Shown: positions 10,701-21,713 of the stretch, one piece after another
Layout: each line of letters begins with the position of its first letter
How positions within the stretch are numbered: the first letter of the stretch is position 1
Assembly (NCBI RefSeq): GCF_034140825.1
Contig: NC_089039.1
Span: 994,501-1,058,500, forward strand
DNA: 64,000 bases
DNA from: Oryza sativa Japonica Group
Lineage: Eukaryota; Streptophyta; Magnoliopsida; Poales; Poaceae
Direction: 5' to 3'
The notes under the pieces: model-generated
Told to the model about the DNA's origin: nothing
Databases searched by the model: none
Seen by the model: only the letters and a program-made list of their open reading frames with translations
Program-made: the position numbers and the translations under genes

Positions 10701-11310
10701 GTAATTTAGATAGGAAGAAAATGTTACAAGAAAGTTTTTCATCAATAGCTGATTTTCGAAGTGTCAAGGAAAGATGTGCACTAGAGCATACGCCCAAAAC
10801 CATGTGCCAACCACCCAAACACAAGCTACAGAAAGGGAAAGCGAGCACCGAACCAGCCGTCGCTATACGAAACCGGTCGCCACTGGGCCTACAACATCAC
10901 CACGGAGCGAAGACTCTAAAAAACGACACCCCCAAGAAGATCACGACACTGAAAGACACCGTCGTCGTCCATCCAAAGAACTGGACAAGGCTTTCACCCA
11001 GAGTTTCTTGCCGAGGAAGAAGGGGGTACCTCAACAGTGCCCTTAGGAGGGTTACCACGCCCGAAACAGTAGCCACTGTTGGCCCAATGAAACATTGGGC
11101 TAAGCTTTCGCTTGGAACCCTCACAACCCTACCGCCGTGGTATATCTCCCAATCCAAAACCACCATCCGAACACCAGAGGCCAGGCGGCACATGGCCTCC
11201 GCCACACCTGACCGATGCCTCTCCGCTGGTAAGCTTCCAGACATGCCAACGGCAGGACTGCCTTGAGTATCACTATCAGTACAGTAAACACAGGGTATAA
11301 ACACTCATAA
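10701..11310. other. Unassigned moderately GC-rich block
   Basis: Open frames of 181 codons (plus, 10721-11266) and 135 codons (minus, 10897-11304) overlap here. Neither resembles a known protein to me, and the plus product is a low-complexity basic, Thr/Pro-rich chain. It lies beside the LINE and may be transposon-derived or a captured fragment. No function is proposed. Confidence 0.35.
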
Positions 11311-11549
11311 GCACTTAATTAGTAATTAGCATACCACATATATATATTGTCATCACTCAGACACACAAGCAGAGTAAATGAAATCAAAGTATGGAGAAAA
11401 GCTTCTCCAAACCACACTTCACCTCTAGAAATTAAGACCTATCCACATATTTGAGTTTAGCATGATCAAACTATATATATATATGTCGCCAAGCCAACAT
11501 CTATCACTCTCACTTATTGAGCAGGCATGGTGAGAAGCTGAGAGCAGTA

Positions 11550-12188
11550 TTAATGGTGGCCACCATGGTGACCGCCGTGGTGACCGCCATAGAAGCCGCC
11601 GTGGTGGCCGTCGTGTCCGTGATGACCGCCATAGAAGCCGCCATGGTGGTCGTCGTGTCCGTGATGGCCTCCATAGTATTCGCCGTGATGGCCGCCGTGG
11701 CCATGGTGATCGCCGCCAAAGAAGCCGCCACCGCCATGGTGACCGCCGTAACCGTAACCGTAGCCTCCATGGCCGCCATGGGAAGAAAGCTTGTGTGCAC
11801 CGTACGCCGCGGCGGCGACGGCTGCACCCGCTCCAAGCATCGGAGCCATGTGCCCTCCTCCACCATGGCTACCTCCATAACCTGAAAAAAAAAAACAACA
11901 ACCACCATGAAATCTTGGCGATGAATTCGTCACGACGATCGAACAGAATCTCTTTTGAAAGATGAATCGTAAGAACAGAACAAGATCTGCAGCACAGAAT
12001 CGAACAGAAAGCTAGAATCAGTTGACGATCGAGTACATACCCTGGTATGGCGCAGCATAGCCAGCCGGAGGAGGATATGCGGTGGGCGGCGGAGGGTAGT
12101 AGCCCTGCTGAGGAGGGTACGGATAGGCATGGCCGCCGCCGGCGACGCCGTGCATGAGGTTGGAGACGAGCCCCTTGTCCTTTTCCAT
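11550..12188 (-). CDS. Glycine/proline-rich protein (GPRP/A3 family), copy A
   Basis: Two exons, 12188-12041 and 11881-11550, with an intron of 159 bases (donor g|gtatgt, acceptor ttcag). They give 159 aa. Layout: N-terminal EKDKGLVSNLMHGVAGG; a Tyr-Pro-rich XYPPX region (residues about 21-48, YYPPPPTAYPPP); a hydrophobic Ala run (AAVAAAAYGAHKLS); then a His/Gly-rich tail of GGHHGHDGHHGG-type repeats with about 25 His. This order is that of plant GPRP (glycine-rich protein A3) proteins, small stress-linked proteins of uncertain role. The Lys-rich KFKHGKHG tail seen in copy C is replaced here by His/Gly repeats. The start is chosen by alignment with copies B and C and sits about 110 bases below a TATA box. 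Tandem with two paralogues on the same strand. Confidence 0.88.
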
Positions 12189-12302
12189 TGTCGTACGTGG
12201 TCTGATCGAGAAAGAAACTAGAGCTTTGTCGCGGGAAGTTAGAGGAGAAATCGAAGTGATCGAGCTGAGGAAGATGAAGAAGATGTGTTCGCGTGTGTGG
12301 GG

Positions 12303-12310
12303 TATATATA
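12303..12310 (-). promoter_or_regulatory. TATA box of GPRP copy A
   Basis: tatatata, read on the minus strand, lies 115 bases upstream of the ATG at 12188. This leaves a short leader of roughly 80-90 bases. Confidence 0.6.
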
Positions 12311-12655
12311 GCGAACGCGATGGCGGTGGCGCGTGGAGGGCGTCGGGGAGGATCGATCGGAGAAGGTGATGGAGGGAGATGGCGACGCGGCTAAGCAAGG
12401 CGACGCGATGGATGGAGGATTAGCAACCTGATTATTACCCGGAATGGTGGGCGGGATGAAGCGTGTCATTTGTGCTCCACGTCACTGCCATGTGGGCCAT
12501 AGGCGACCGGACCGCGTCGTCCATGTGGTAGGGGAGGAATGCATTTAACCTTTTTTTTTCTTTTAAAGACACACTTTATTACACGTAAGTATTTCTAGAA
12601 TGTAAGTAGACATATTTTACCCCCTACCTTCAAATACAAAACGAGATTGATAAAA

Positions 12656-13235
12656 GAGTAAAATGCACCAGCGATTCTTAAACTTATCAGGAGGTTTCAC
12701 TTAGATTCACGAACTTGTAAAGCGCACATCGAGGTCTCTAAACTTAGTTTATTGTATGTATCATCCCGGTCCAAAGCCGCGTTTGACCGTGGTCTTGCCT
12801 AAGTAGCATGTCACGTGGACGATGACATGAAATTTTTTTTCTCCCTTCTTCCTTCTTTTTTCTCTTTCTTCCTTCTTTTTTCTCGGTGGTAAGAGGCGGC
12901 ACGAGGGGAGGGGCCGTCGCGGTGGTGCTTGGCGAGGCGCCGGCCAACCGGCACGGTGGAAGGAGGGCGGCGAGAGCGCGGGGCGGCGTTGATGGGGGGA
13001 GGACAGCGGTGGCGATGCTGAACCACCGCACGCCATGAGCGCCGCCACTGCCGCGGTTTCGCCGAGCAGCCGTGCCAGAGGCAAGCGCGCAACGGGAGGG
13101 AGGACAGCGGCACTGACAGGAGGGAGGGGACGGCGGTGACTTGGGGAGGAGGACGGCGGCACTGATGGGAGGGAGGGGGACGGCGGCGACTAGGGGAGGA
13201 GGATGGTCGCGCCGACACGCTACTGCATTTTACTC
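12656..13235. mobile_element. Non-autonomous Mutator-like element upstream of GPRP copy A
   Basis: Ends GAGTAAAATGCA (12656-12667) and TGCATTTTACTC (13224-13235) are exact inverses. A perfect 9-bp direct repeat TTGATAAAA flanks the element (12647-12655 and 13236-13244). The 580-bp interior has a C/T-tract duplication (ctcccttcttccttcttttt twice) and a GC-rich block of ggagggagggacggcggc-type repeats. No transposase frame. Frames of up to 154 codons on the minus strand are low-complexity Pro/Arg/Ser and are not believable genes. Confidence 0.88.
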
Positions 13236-14799
13236 TTGATAAAATCATCATAATTAACTTACTATTGATAGGCATGCCACCTACTTCTACTATTATAAAA
13301 ATTGAAGATTTTTTTGCCGGTATTTTGGTACGTCATCTGTGTTTGAGTCGGTTTTTAAATTTATTCGTTTTTAGAAATACAAATCCTTGTTTAAGTTGGA
13401 TTTTAAGCTAACTTGCTTTTAGAAATACAAAAGAAGTTATATAAAAAATCTCTTTAAAAAAACTCGCATGCTAATTTGGAATGAAATAATGATTCCTAAT
13501 TACAACTTATGATTTTCTAAAAAAATATCCAAGCGAATCCTACTGTGAATTTACTCTAGCTAAACCATATAACAACAATAAAATTAAAATATCATTTACC
13601 TGTTGCAACGCACGGGTATATTTTTTAGTCACTAAAAGAATACGGTGGTGTTTGAATCTCTTGAAGATGAAGATGAAGATAAAGATTAAGTGTTCCACGT
13701 AAAACGAGGTGGTAATAACATGTGATTAATTAAAGTTTTAATTATTAGAAACTTCAAAAATAGATTAATCTGATATTTTAGAACAACTTTCATATAGAAA
13801 TTTTTCGCACGAAACACATCGTTTAGCAGTTTGAAAAGCATGCCACACTAATCCAAAATTTTATCCTCTCCTAGTAGGAGAAACTAACAGGGCCTTAGTG
13901 GTAAACAAGAATATCCGTATCGAGTCTCATACTCGAATCCAAAGTGAATGGGTTCTAACCTAACTATATAGTGCCAATAATACATTTAGTTAATCTCGTA
14001 ACATCATCTCGTAAAGTGGAAAAATTCTTTTCCACTCACACTTGTTGCGGTAAAAAGTTAATTATTCCAATTTTCGGTATAGTCTAAATTATAGTTACTG
14101 ATGTCTCATTCTTGGTCGTGGACATTGTCCAATATGGAGTCTTGAGAATATGTCCCTTATTTTTATAAATAAACGACAAAACATAAACATAGTTACAGGG
14201 GAGAGTGCTAGATGGTCGAAACCACTCTATTTGATTATCAAAATAAGTTCCATTTGGAAGATATCAAATTCATGGACAATGAATCGAATCCATTCTACTG
14301 TTTTTGATTTTCATAAGTGGGCAATAATGAGATGCACTTAATAGTGTAGTGGCAAGGGTGCACGGTTTCAACCCCAAGATCCCGTATTTAATCTCTAACA
14401 CGCTCACAATTACTTCTTAAAAAAATGTTTGGAGGAACATCCTCCCTCCAAATATCTTTTTTTAATATAAATGTGTAATAGTACTATACATTTAATATCG
14501 GTTGCTACATATTTATTATTTGATTACGGGTGTGTAATATTATAGCCTTAGAGCATGCTCGGCTACACTATATAGCGTTGCATAACATTTATAATATTAT
14601 AGCCTTAGTGCATATATGCTCGCAGCACTATGTAGCTTCCTATTTCCTACGTTGTTTTTCTCAAAGTCACAAGAACCCATGTAAATTATCTAATTATAAC
14701 TAATTTATATCATTTTAATTTTAATTAATATATCAGTTAACAATTAGATAATTAGTATGCATAGGATCAGGGTAAATTTTGTTCTGTTTCATCACCGAC

Positions 14800-14950
14800 G
14801 CAACCGTTGTATACTGCCTGGGCGCAGGTGCAGCGCTGTACAGTGCACGGTATAGAAGCGTGGAGTAAGTAAATAATTCATTTCATATATAATAGACAAC
14901 TGTTGTATGCTGCTTGGGCGTAGGCGTGGCGCTGTACAGTGCACGGTGCT
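14800..14950 (+). repeat. Pair of about 55-bp direct repeats
   Basis: Copies at about 14803-14855 and about 14892-14945 share gttgtat(a/g)ctgc(c/t)tgggcg and gcgctgtacagtgcacggt. Each copy contains the short palindrome ctgtacag overlapping tgtgcac-type sequence. Origin unknown. Confidence 0.7.
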
Positions 14951-15219
14951 TTGCTAGAATTTTATTTGAAACGTGAAATAAATCATTTATTTTAATAATA
15001 GAGTAAAATAAGCTGATAAAAAGAACCGATAGTCCCACAAAAGAAAGTTTTGCTAGTCATCTCACCTAATCTACCTTAGATTTGACAGATTTTCGCTATC
15101 CTCCCACAAACGCGATAATATTGTAGCACTTCTTTAGATTTTGTAAAAGTAAATCCGGTATGATTTCAACTATTTCAATTTTCACCGGCCATTGATAATA
15201 AAATGGGAAAAATATTTTG

Positions 15220-15560
15220 ATTTCACGAGGGGATGTCCCTTGTTTGTTTAAAAATCATCTAAATAGTTATGAAAAATTTTAAAAAATTTTGAAAACACTC
15301 GTACAATATATTTATGTAACTTCACAAAATGTTAGGTCCAAACTCAACTCACATATTGAGATATAAAAAAGAAAAAAAATCAGCTTATGAATAGTGATGT
15401 ACTGTTTACATCTGAATTTATCTTTTTATTTTTCGATGTGTAGACTGAGTTTGAACTTAATTTTTGGTGTACTCTACAATATCAATTTTTTTAAAATTAT
15501 TTTACAACTATTTATATCAAATCTGGAAGAAAAAGGTACACCAGGAACATTCCTTCAAGA
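15220..15560. repeat. Foldback (long inverted repeat) element
   Basis: The left arm (about 15240-15385) and right arm (about 15395-15545) are imperfect inverses: ctaaatagttatgaaaaatttt pairs with aaaattattttacaactattta, and gtccaaactcaactcacat pairs with tgtgtagactgagtttgaac. The centre is near 15390. A MITE-like element with divergent arms of about 150 bases. No target duplication was determined. Confidence 0.65.
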
Positions 15561-15824
15561 AATTAGAACCCACTCTCCGATAAAAAACGTGGGGGTATCA
15601 GCACAGTAAAAACAGGGATCAAACACTGATTGACAGTCGGTTACTAATCATCAAACCATATTATCACTCATATCAGTGTCTCAGATACAATCTAGAGTAG
15701 CAAACTAAGTAGAAAAAACTATATACACATATCGAGTTTATAGTAGTATAATCAAACCAACTCATGATCATCTTATCACTCGCACTGATTGAACACGCCG
15801 TGCAACACGATATGGTGATCACCA

Positions 15825-17102
15825 TCAATGGTGGCCATGGTGTCCGTGGTGGCCACCGAAGCCGTGGTGACCGCCAAACAAGCCGCCATGGTGGCCGTGG
15901 TGGCCGCCGAAGAGGCCGCCGCCGTGGTGTCCGTGATGGCCTCCAAACAAGCCGCCGTGGTGGCCATGGTGACCGCCGAAGAGGCCGCCGTGGTGGCCAC
16001 CGTAGCCGTAGCCTCCATGGCCATGACCGTGGGAAAGCTTGTGCGCGCCGTACGCCGCCGCGGCAGCGGCTGCACCTGCAGCTAGCATCCCCATGTTTCC
16101 TCCGCCATGGTTACCTGCAAAACCAATCAGGGAGTCCTCAAAACGATTAAAATTGTACGAACAGAATTCCACCGTTCTTTGTCTGAATCACCAAAAACAG
16201 AGGATTCAAACCGTGTGTTTTTCACGCTAAAATTGAAAGTTTGATTGAAATTGGAATGATATGATGAAAAAGTTAAAAGTTTGAAGAAAAAGTTAGGAAC
16301 TAAATCAGGCCAAAGAAAGGTTACAAAGGTTTGCAAATTATGGCAGCTAAGGTGGTGTTTGGATAAGAGACTAAATTTTAGTACCTGTCACATCGGATGT
16401 TTAAATATTAATTAGAAATATTAACATAGACTAACAATAAAACTAAGCATAATTGAGAGCTAATTTGCAAGATAAATTTTTAAGCCTAATTAATCTACAA
16501 TTAGCACATGTTTACTGGAGTATCACATAGGCTAATCATAGATTAATTAGACTAAATAGATTCGTCTCGTAAATTGGTTAAGGGTTATGAAATGTTTTTT
16601 ATTATTAGTTTATGTTTAATATTTTTAATTAGTGTTAAACATCCGATGTGACCGATGTAACAGGGAATAAGATCAAAAAAGGGTCTAAATTGGGGATAGA
16701 TCCTATCAATGCAAAATCTATGAAATAGAAACAGCAAATTGATCCAACCTAATACTACTACCGATCAATTCGACGAATCGAGCCGAACAGGAACAAAATC
16801 ACAATTCCAATTAAGCGACTATATATAATCATCACAAGTTCACAACAGAATCGAACAGGAACAAGAACGAGACGCGTACCGTGTTGGAATGGCGCGGACG
16901 AGCCGGGGTAACCTGCAGGAGGGTAGCCATAGCCGCCGCCGTACCCCGCCGGAGGAGGAGGAGGATACGCGGTGGGCGGCGGCGGGTAGTACCCCTGCTG
17001 AGGAGGGTACGGATAGCCATGGCCGCCGCCGCCGCCGGCGACGCCGTGCATCAGGTTGGAGAAGAGCCCCCTGTCTTGCTGCTCATCCTTGCTCCCTCCC
17101 AT
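15825..17102 (-). CDS. Glycine/proline-rich protein (GPRP/A3 family), copy B
   Basis: Two exons, 17102-16880 and 16114-15825, with an intron of 765 bases (donor g|gtacgc, acceptor tgcag), give 170 aa. N-terminus MGGSKDEQQDRGLFSNLMHG, then XYPPX repeats (about residues 28-68, including PPPPTAYPPPPPAGY), then the Ala-rich segment (AAGAAAAAAAYGAHKLS). The tail is almost pure GGHHGHHGGLF repeats ending in HHGHH. The intron sits at the same place and phase (1) as in copies A and C. Downstream non-coding sequence (about 15600-15790) also resembles that of copy A, so A and B are probably the more recent pair. The family role is not firmly known. The His/Gly tail could bind metals, but that is inference only. 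Confidence 0.88.
16350..16720. mobile_element. TIR MITE inside the intron of GPRP copy B
   Basis: acctgtcacatcggatgttt on the left is mirrored by aaacatccgatgtgaccgat on the right (about 16383-16402 and 16626-16662). Tagactaaatttt-type and gggtctaaatt-type sequences lie at the outer ends. AT-rich interior, no coding capacity. It accounts for about half of the intron, and copies A and C have no counterpart. Exact borders are uncertain. Confidence 0.6.
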
Positions 17103-17219
17103 CGTCGTCTGATCAAGAAATCAAAGAAACTAGAGATCTTGTGGTGGAAAATCAGAGGAGAAAACTGATTCGTCGAGGAATTGGAGGAGTTTATTAGGAG
17201 GAGGAGGACGCGTGTGGGA

Positions 17220-17226
17220 TTTATAT
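17220..17226 (-). promoter_or_regulatory. TATA box of GPRP copy B
   Basis: ATATAAA on the minus strand lies 118 bases upstream of the ATG at 17102. The spacing is nearly the same as in copy A. Confidence 0.55.
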
Positions 17227-17302
17227 TTGTGGGCGGCGTCGAGGAGGATCGATCGGAGAAGGTGATGATGATCAAGCAGAGCAGCGCGACGCGGCTAAGC
17301 AA

Positions 17303-18600
17303 GCTGACGTGTAATTAGTGGATCGGTTGGAGTTGCTGATTAGAATAGTAAAAGCTAAATTGCGACCTGATTGTTCTTCACGTGTACTATATATATAGCC
17401 GTAGTGACGTGCTGATTTTTGACTTGGTGGTGTTTATGTATGGAAGGAGATGTTTATTGGAGAAGGAGACTTGCACTGGTTGTTCTAATTTTTCATTTAT
17501 GGCATGTTTACTTTGTTGCTAAAATAAATCTTACCAATATGTTGTAAAGCAGAAAGATCATAAGGTTATTAGTGTGAAAGTGCTATTTGGTTTTGGAACT
17601 TTATTAGATTTTGGTAAAGGTCATAATGGTGAGGTCCTATTTGGTTTGTTTGGCTTATGGAAAGAAATTAGTAAGGTTTATTTTGGCGATAAATAAAGCA
17701 TGCTTTTTTATGTTCCTTATTTAATTGTGAGAATCTTGAACTCTGCCGTGTAAAATCATAGCCCTTGCTTTTGCTTATCTTATCATAGTGGGGGAATTAG
17801 ATGCGCCGGAAATCTGTGTGTCGTTGTCGGTAAGTTTTGAGCAGAAACGGCGGAGTAGTACGTTTAATCACAAAAAGAATGTTCCTTTCTAATTTGTGCA
17901 GTCAAAATAGCTTAATCTTTGATCAAAATTATTGTTGTAACATTGTCCCTTTAGAATGACATGGCTAATCTTTTTTTTAAAACAAAACCTTTTCTTGATT
18001 TTATGCTTATGTAAATGTATAGTTTTAATTGACACAAGAAATTAAAAACTACTCCCCCCATTTTATATTACAAGACTTTCTAGCATATGTGTTTAAGATT
18101 CATTAACATCTATATGAATGTGGACAATACGAAAATCTTATAATATGAAACAGAGAGAGTACTAGTCAACACCAGACTAAAACAAACTTTAATTCATAAC
18201 CACAATTACATAAAGGGTACTTATCAATCAACTCCGCAAAGAAGAATATACCTCCATCCAAATTATAGGGATACAATGACAATTTGTCAACATATATGAC
18301 AACTTATCTATCTTATTAGTTCTGACCACTTTTATAACTATATCAGGAGGCTAGGAGAAGTCGAGAAGAGCTCAGATCTCTGAAAAAAATCTGGATCTCC
18401 CCAGTCTAATGTTGCATTGCACATCCAAAATTTTAAAAATTTATAAATTCACAATCAGAAACCAACAATTATGTCCCAGGAGACAGCAGTTACCAATAAA
18501 TGGTAACATAAACTTTCACAGAAGAAAGAAAAGCAGCAAAGAAGGTTTCAACACATCATATCTATCAGGCTATAGAACATTAGAACACAGATGTGCATAA
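17303..18600. other. Spacer between GPRP copies B and C
   Basis: AT-rich, no gene seen. It contains a 108-bp Stowaway element (18052-18159: ctccccccattttatatta start, taatatgaaacagagagag end, TA on both sides). The segment around 17500-17700 with repeated atttggtttt(g) looks like worn MITE sequence. Confidence 0.5.
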
Positions 18601-18817
18601 GCGTCAGAAGGTATTTAATTAATTATTAGCAAGCCATATTGTCACTGAGCCACATACTAGAGTACCAAATCATAGAGGAAGGATGGGAGCAGCAACTGAG
18701 CAAAGCTCCATCCTGCTTAGATACATTCGAGAGGCTTTTTTTAGGCTTTTAACCAGCCAAGCGCAAGCACTTCAGTTAAAGCCTAAACAGAGTTCCAGCA
18801 TGATCAGATCATGCGCA

Positions 18818-19971
18818 TTACTTCCACTTCTTGAACTTGCCACCACCGAACATGCCGTGCCCATGCTTGCCATGCTTGAACTTGCCATGGTGGCCGTGCT
18901 TGCCATGCTTGAACTTGCCGCCGTGGTGACCGCCGTAGCCATGGCCGTAACCACCAAAGCCTCCATGGCCTCCATAGCCCATGTGTCCACCATGGCCATG
19001 AGAAGAGATCTTGTGTGCCCCATAGGCTGCAGCAGCCGCAGCGGCGCCTCCAGCCAGCATTGCTCCCATGTGTCCTCCACCGCTACTCCCATGGCCGCCT
19101 GCAACATTACATTAGAAACTCTCTAAGGATAGAACGCTGAGAACAGAGTCACACCATTTTGCTGAAACAGTTCAATGATGGTAACAAAAAATACGCATAG
19201 TATGGCATCTAAAGTGTAGATGAAGCATCAAGAGTTGTATGTGGTATGGTACAACAGAAGGGAACTAGAGTAATCCAAATCAATCCTAAAATTCAGAATA
19301 TGTGCAAAATGCAGAGGTGTTTACTCGAGTTCAGCAGGAATTGCAGTACGATGTAGATTAAAAACACACATAATGGCATCTAATAATTGGAGAAGAAACA
19401 TCATGCATTCAACTAAGACGAAGTGGTAAGAATGGAGTTGGCATCATGAGCGCAAATGATTGCAATAAAGATAAAAACTTCACATATCACGGCATAGGTG
19501 ATACAGCATGATCAGCATCATATATCATGCATGGTCCAACAGGAGGGAATTACCACAATTCAACTCAATACTGAATTTGCTTAAAAGTTCAACAAGAATT
19601 GTACAAAAATGACAAGAACAGAACCTTAATAGCACATAAGTGAACAAGAATTACATACCCTGGTGCCCAGATGATCCGGGGTAGCCCGCAGGAGGGTAGC
19701 CACCATGTTGGGGGTAACCACCAGGTGGAGGGTAGCCACCAGGCTGAGGGTACCCATGCTGTGGAGGGTATGCCCCAGGTGGTGGAGGGTAAGCCCCAGG
19801 AGGAGGGGGATAAGCCCCCGGAGGAGGCGGGTACGCTCCCGGCGGCGGCGGGTAGCCCTGAGGAGGGTATCCCTGGTGAGGAGGATACCCATGGCCGCCG
19901 GCAACGCCGTGCATCATGTTAGAGAAGAGCCCCTTGTCGCTCTCGTCATGCTTGTCCTTGCCACCTCCCAT
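18818..19971 (-). CDS. Glycine/proline-rich protein (GPRP/A3 family), copy C
   Basis: Two exons, 19971-19659 and 19098-18818, with an intron of 560 bases (donor g|gtatgt, acceptor tgcag), give 197 aa. N-terminus MGGGKDKHDESDKGLFSNMM, then a long run of GYPP/GAYPPPP repeats (about residues 27-95), then AGGAAAAAAAYGAHKIS. The Lys/His/Gly tail has a KFKHGKHGHHG repeat and ends GGGKFKKWK. The Lys-rich tail is what I remember as the standard end of this family in other plants, so C looks like the ancestral-type copy. The frame is open 15 bases further upstream to another ATG (19986). The start at 19971 matches copy B and falls 31 bases after a predicted leader-intron acceptor. TATA box at 20781-20787. 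Confidence 0.88.
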
Positions 19972-20002
19972 TGTCACCCACCCCAATCAAGCTAAGCTAT
20001 CT

Positions 20003-20674
20003 GAAACAAAGTAGGATGATCATGGTATGAGCAAACTGAATTCTTGAAATTGGAATGAGATGGCATGAAATAAATCTTTGATATTTCCAATACATGAAAC
20101 GATCCACTCTCATCAGAAAACCAACCATTGATGTTGTGCAATGAACAGGCGTGGAGGCATCTATATAGTACCGAAAGACAGCTCCGATCTTAGCCATATC
20201 CTACTGGGAAATATAAAAGTAGTTGTACCTACCATACCAATCCTCGTTGCAAAATTCTGACTCTAGAACATGACTAACGTGCAAATACTTGAACAGAAAC
20301 AAGGCATTCAACGCGTGACAACTAATAACTAATCATATCTCAACACACGAGAGAATGGTTGCCAGCTTGATTTTCTTTTTAGAGAAGTGTTGCCAACTTG
20401 ATTCATATACTACCAGATTATTTCACCAGGAAACAAGCCGAAACTACGATGTTTTCCGGATCTCTGGTAGCACTAAAATCCGGAACAAACAAGCTTACAA
20501 GATCAAACGAACACCAGGCCATATATGATCCCTGATGAATGAATGGATGGATTATTTCTCAGATCAATTCCCCACATCAGTCTGTATCCCCAATTTCTTT
20601 CGACCAATTAATAATAAAACGCACAGCAACACCCAACACAGATGATTTCTACGATGAGGAGAATTCGGGCGTAC
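20003..20674 (-). other. Predicted 5'-UTR intron of GPRP copy C
   Basis: On the minus strand a donor cttctg|gtacgc at 20675/20674 and an acceptor tttgtttcag ending at 20003 bracket a 672-base T-rich stretch between the TATA box and the ATG. The TATA-ATG distance of about 810 bases, against about 115 in copies A and B, supports a leader intron that the other two lack. Confidence 0.55.
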
Positions 20675-20780
20675 CAGAAGACGAATTGAGTCCTGAAGAC
20701 GAGGAGGAGGAAGAAAGATCTTGGCTGGGAGGAAGGATTGATTGGTGCTCTGCAATTCTGCGGGCGATGTCTCCTCCGCC

Positions 20781-20787
20781 TATATAG
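20781..20787 (-). promoter_or_regulatory. TATA box of GPRP copy C
   Basis: ctatatagg on the minus strand, inside a short GC-rich promoter (cgccgtttcc-type surroundings), just upstream of the predicted first exon. Confidence 0.55.
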
Positions 20788-21037
20788 GAGGCGGCCACGT
20801 CCGTTGCGTGTCACTGCCGCGTGGGGCCCAGCTGGGTGGGTGGGACGAACCGGATAGGCTTTGACCTTGTGCGCCGCGTCACTGACATGTGGGGCCCATG
20901 GAGACGCGCGAGCGCGTGGAGAGCGCGTCGTCCTGGAAGGAAAGAGAAAATAAAAAAGGCAACGCGGCGAAGCAAGCAAGGAAAACTGACGGTTGTGGTG
21001 AGGTGGGGCCTACATGGCGTAGGAGAGATAAGGTCTA

Positions 21038-21148
21038 CTCCCTCTATCTTATAAAAAACCAACGTGTACGAATCTGGACATATCTCTGTCCAAATTTATT
21101 GTATTAGAATATATCACATCAGTACTAGATTTTTTTTTGGACAGAGGG
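21038..21148. mobile_element. Small Stowaway-type MITE
   Basis: Starts ctccctctatcttataaaa after a TA and ends ttttggacagaggga. The interior has gaatctggacatatctctgtcc. The right border is slightly uncertain because the terminal base pair is changed. Confidence 0.65.
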
Positions 21149-21408
21149 AATTTTTTTTACTTATACTTATGCTTATTAGCTAAAATTTAAATTTTCAACT
21201 TTAAATTTAAAGCTGATTTTGAGGTTTTTTTTATTGAACTTTATTTTTCAGTCTTTGTTATTGGATTGCTAGGAACACGTGTATAAAAAATTTATTTATA
21301 AATTACTTTCCATTTACGGATATACCATCACTAAGAACATGTATATAAAAATTTTATTCACAAATTATTTTCTATTTACAAATATGTCGTTTTCGAAACG
21401 ATCGCTTA

Positions 21409-21655
21409 GAGCAAGTTTAATAGTATAGCCAACTATTAGCTTTAATTCATCTATAGCCAATCTAATAGCTCATTCATACAATAGTTACATACCACACTAT
21501 TGATATATGGTCCCACATATCATACACACACTGTGTCTTAGAGTCCGTGCTACAGCTGTCTATAAATCTATAGCCCGTTGTCCTTCTCTCTTCTCATTTA
21601 TATGTTTAAAATATATTTATAGCTGGCTTATTATAGCCTGCTATTGTACCTGCTC
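21409..21655. mobile_element. Tourist-type (PIF/Harbinger) MITE, copy 1
   Basis: Ends gagcaagtttaatagtatag and ctattgtacctgctc are inverted, and TTA flanks both sides (21406-21408, 21656-21658). Length 247 bp. The same family occurs at 39375-39618. Confidence 0.8.
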
Positions 21656-21713
21656 TTATGGATGGATAGATATATTCCCGTCACGTCGAGCTGCGTGCAA
21701 ACGACGACGCGCC

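Larger units (their letters stand above)
13245..15600. other. Intergenic region between GPRP copies A and B
   Basis: No gene seen. Content: an old MITE-like piece at about 13640-13890 (ggtggtgtttgaatc start, aacagggcct end); a tRNA-like 'tagtgtagtggcaagg' SINE-like scrap at about 14340-14430; two short direct repeats at about 14530-14632 (aatattatagccttag); the paired repeat at 14800-14950; and a foldback element at about 15220-15560. Confidence 0.5.

Noticed and set aside
11510-11908. Val/Ala/Met-rich plus and minus frames across the GPRP tails
   Set aside because: Out-of-frame readings of Gly/His repeats; the spliced GPRP frame explains the sequence.
12761-13275. Minus-strand frames of 95-154 codons
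   Set aside because: They lie within the bordered MULE (12656-13235) and are low-complexity Pro/Ser/Arg chains.
14340-14430. Possible tRNA gene or second SINE (tagtgtagtggcaagg ...)
   Set aside because: A-box-like start only. The B-box is poor and no cloverleaf can be drawn, so it is mentioned only as a SINE-like scrap.
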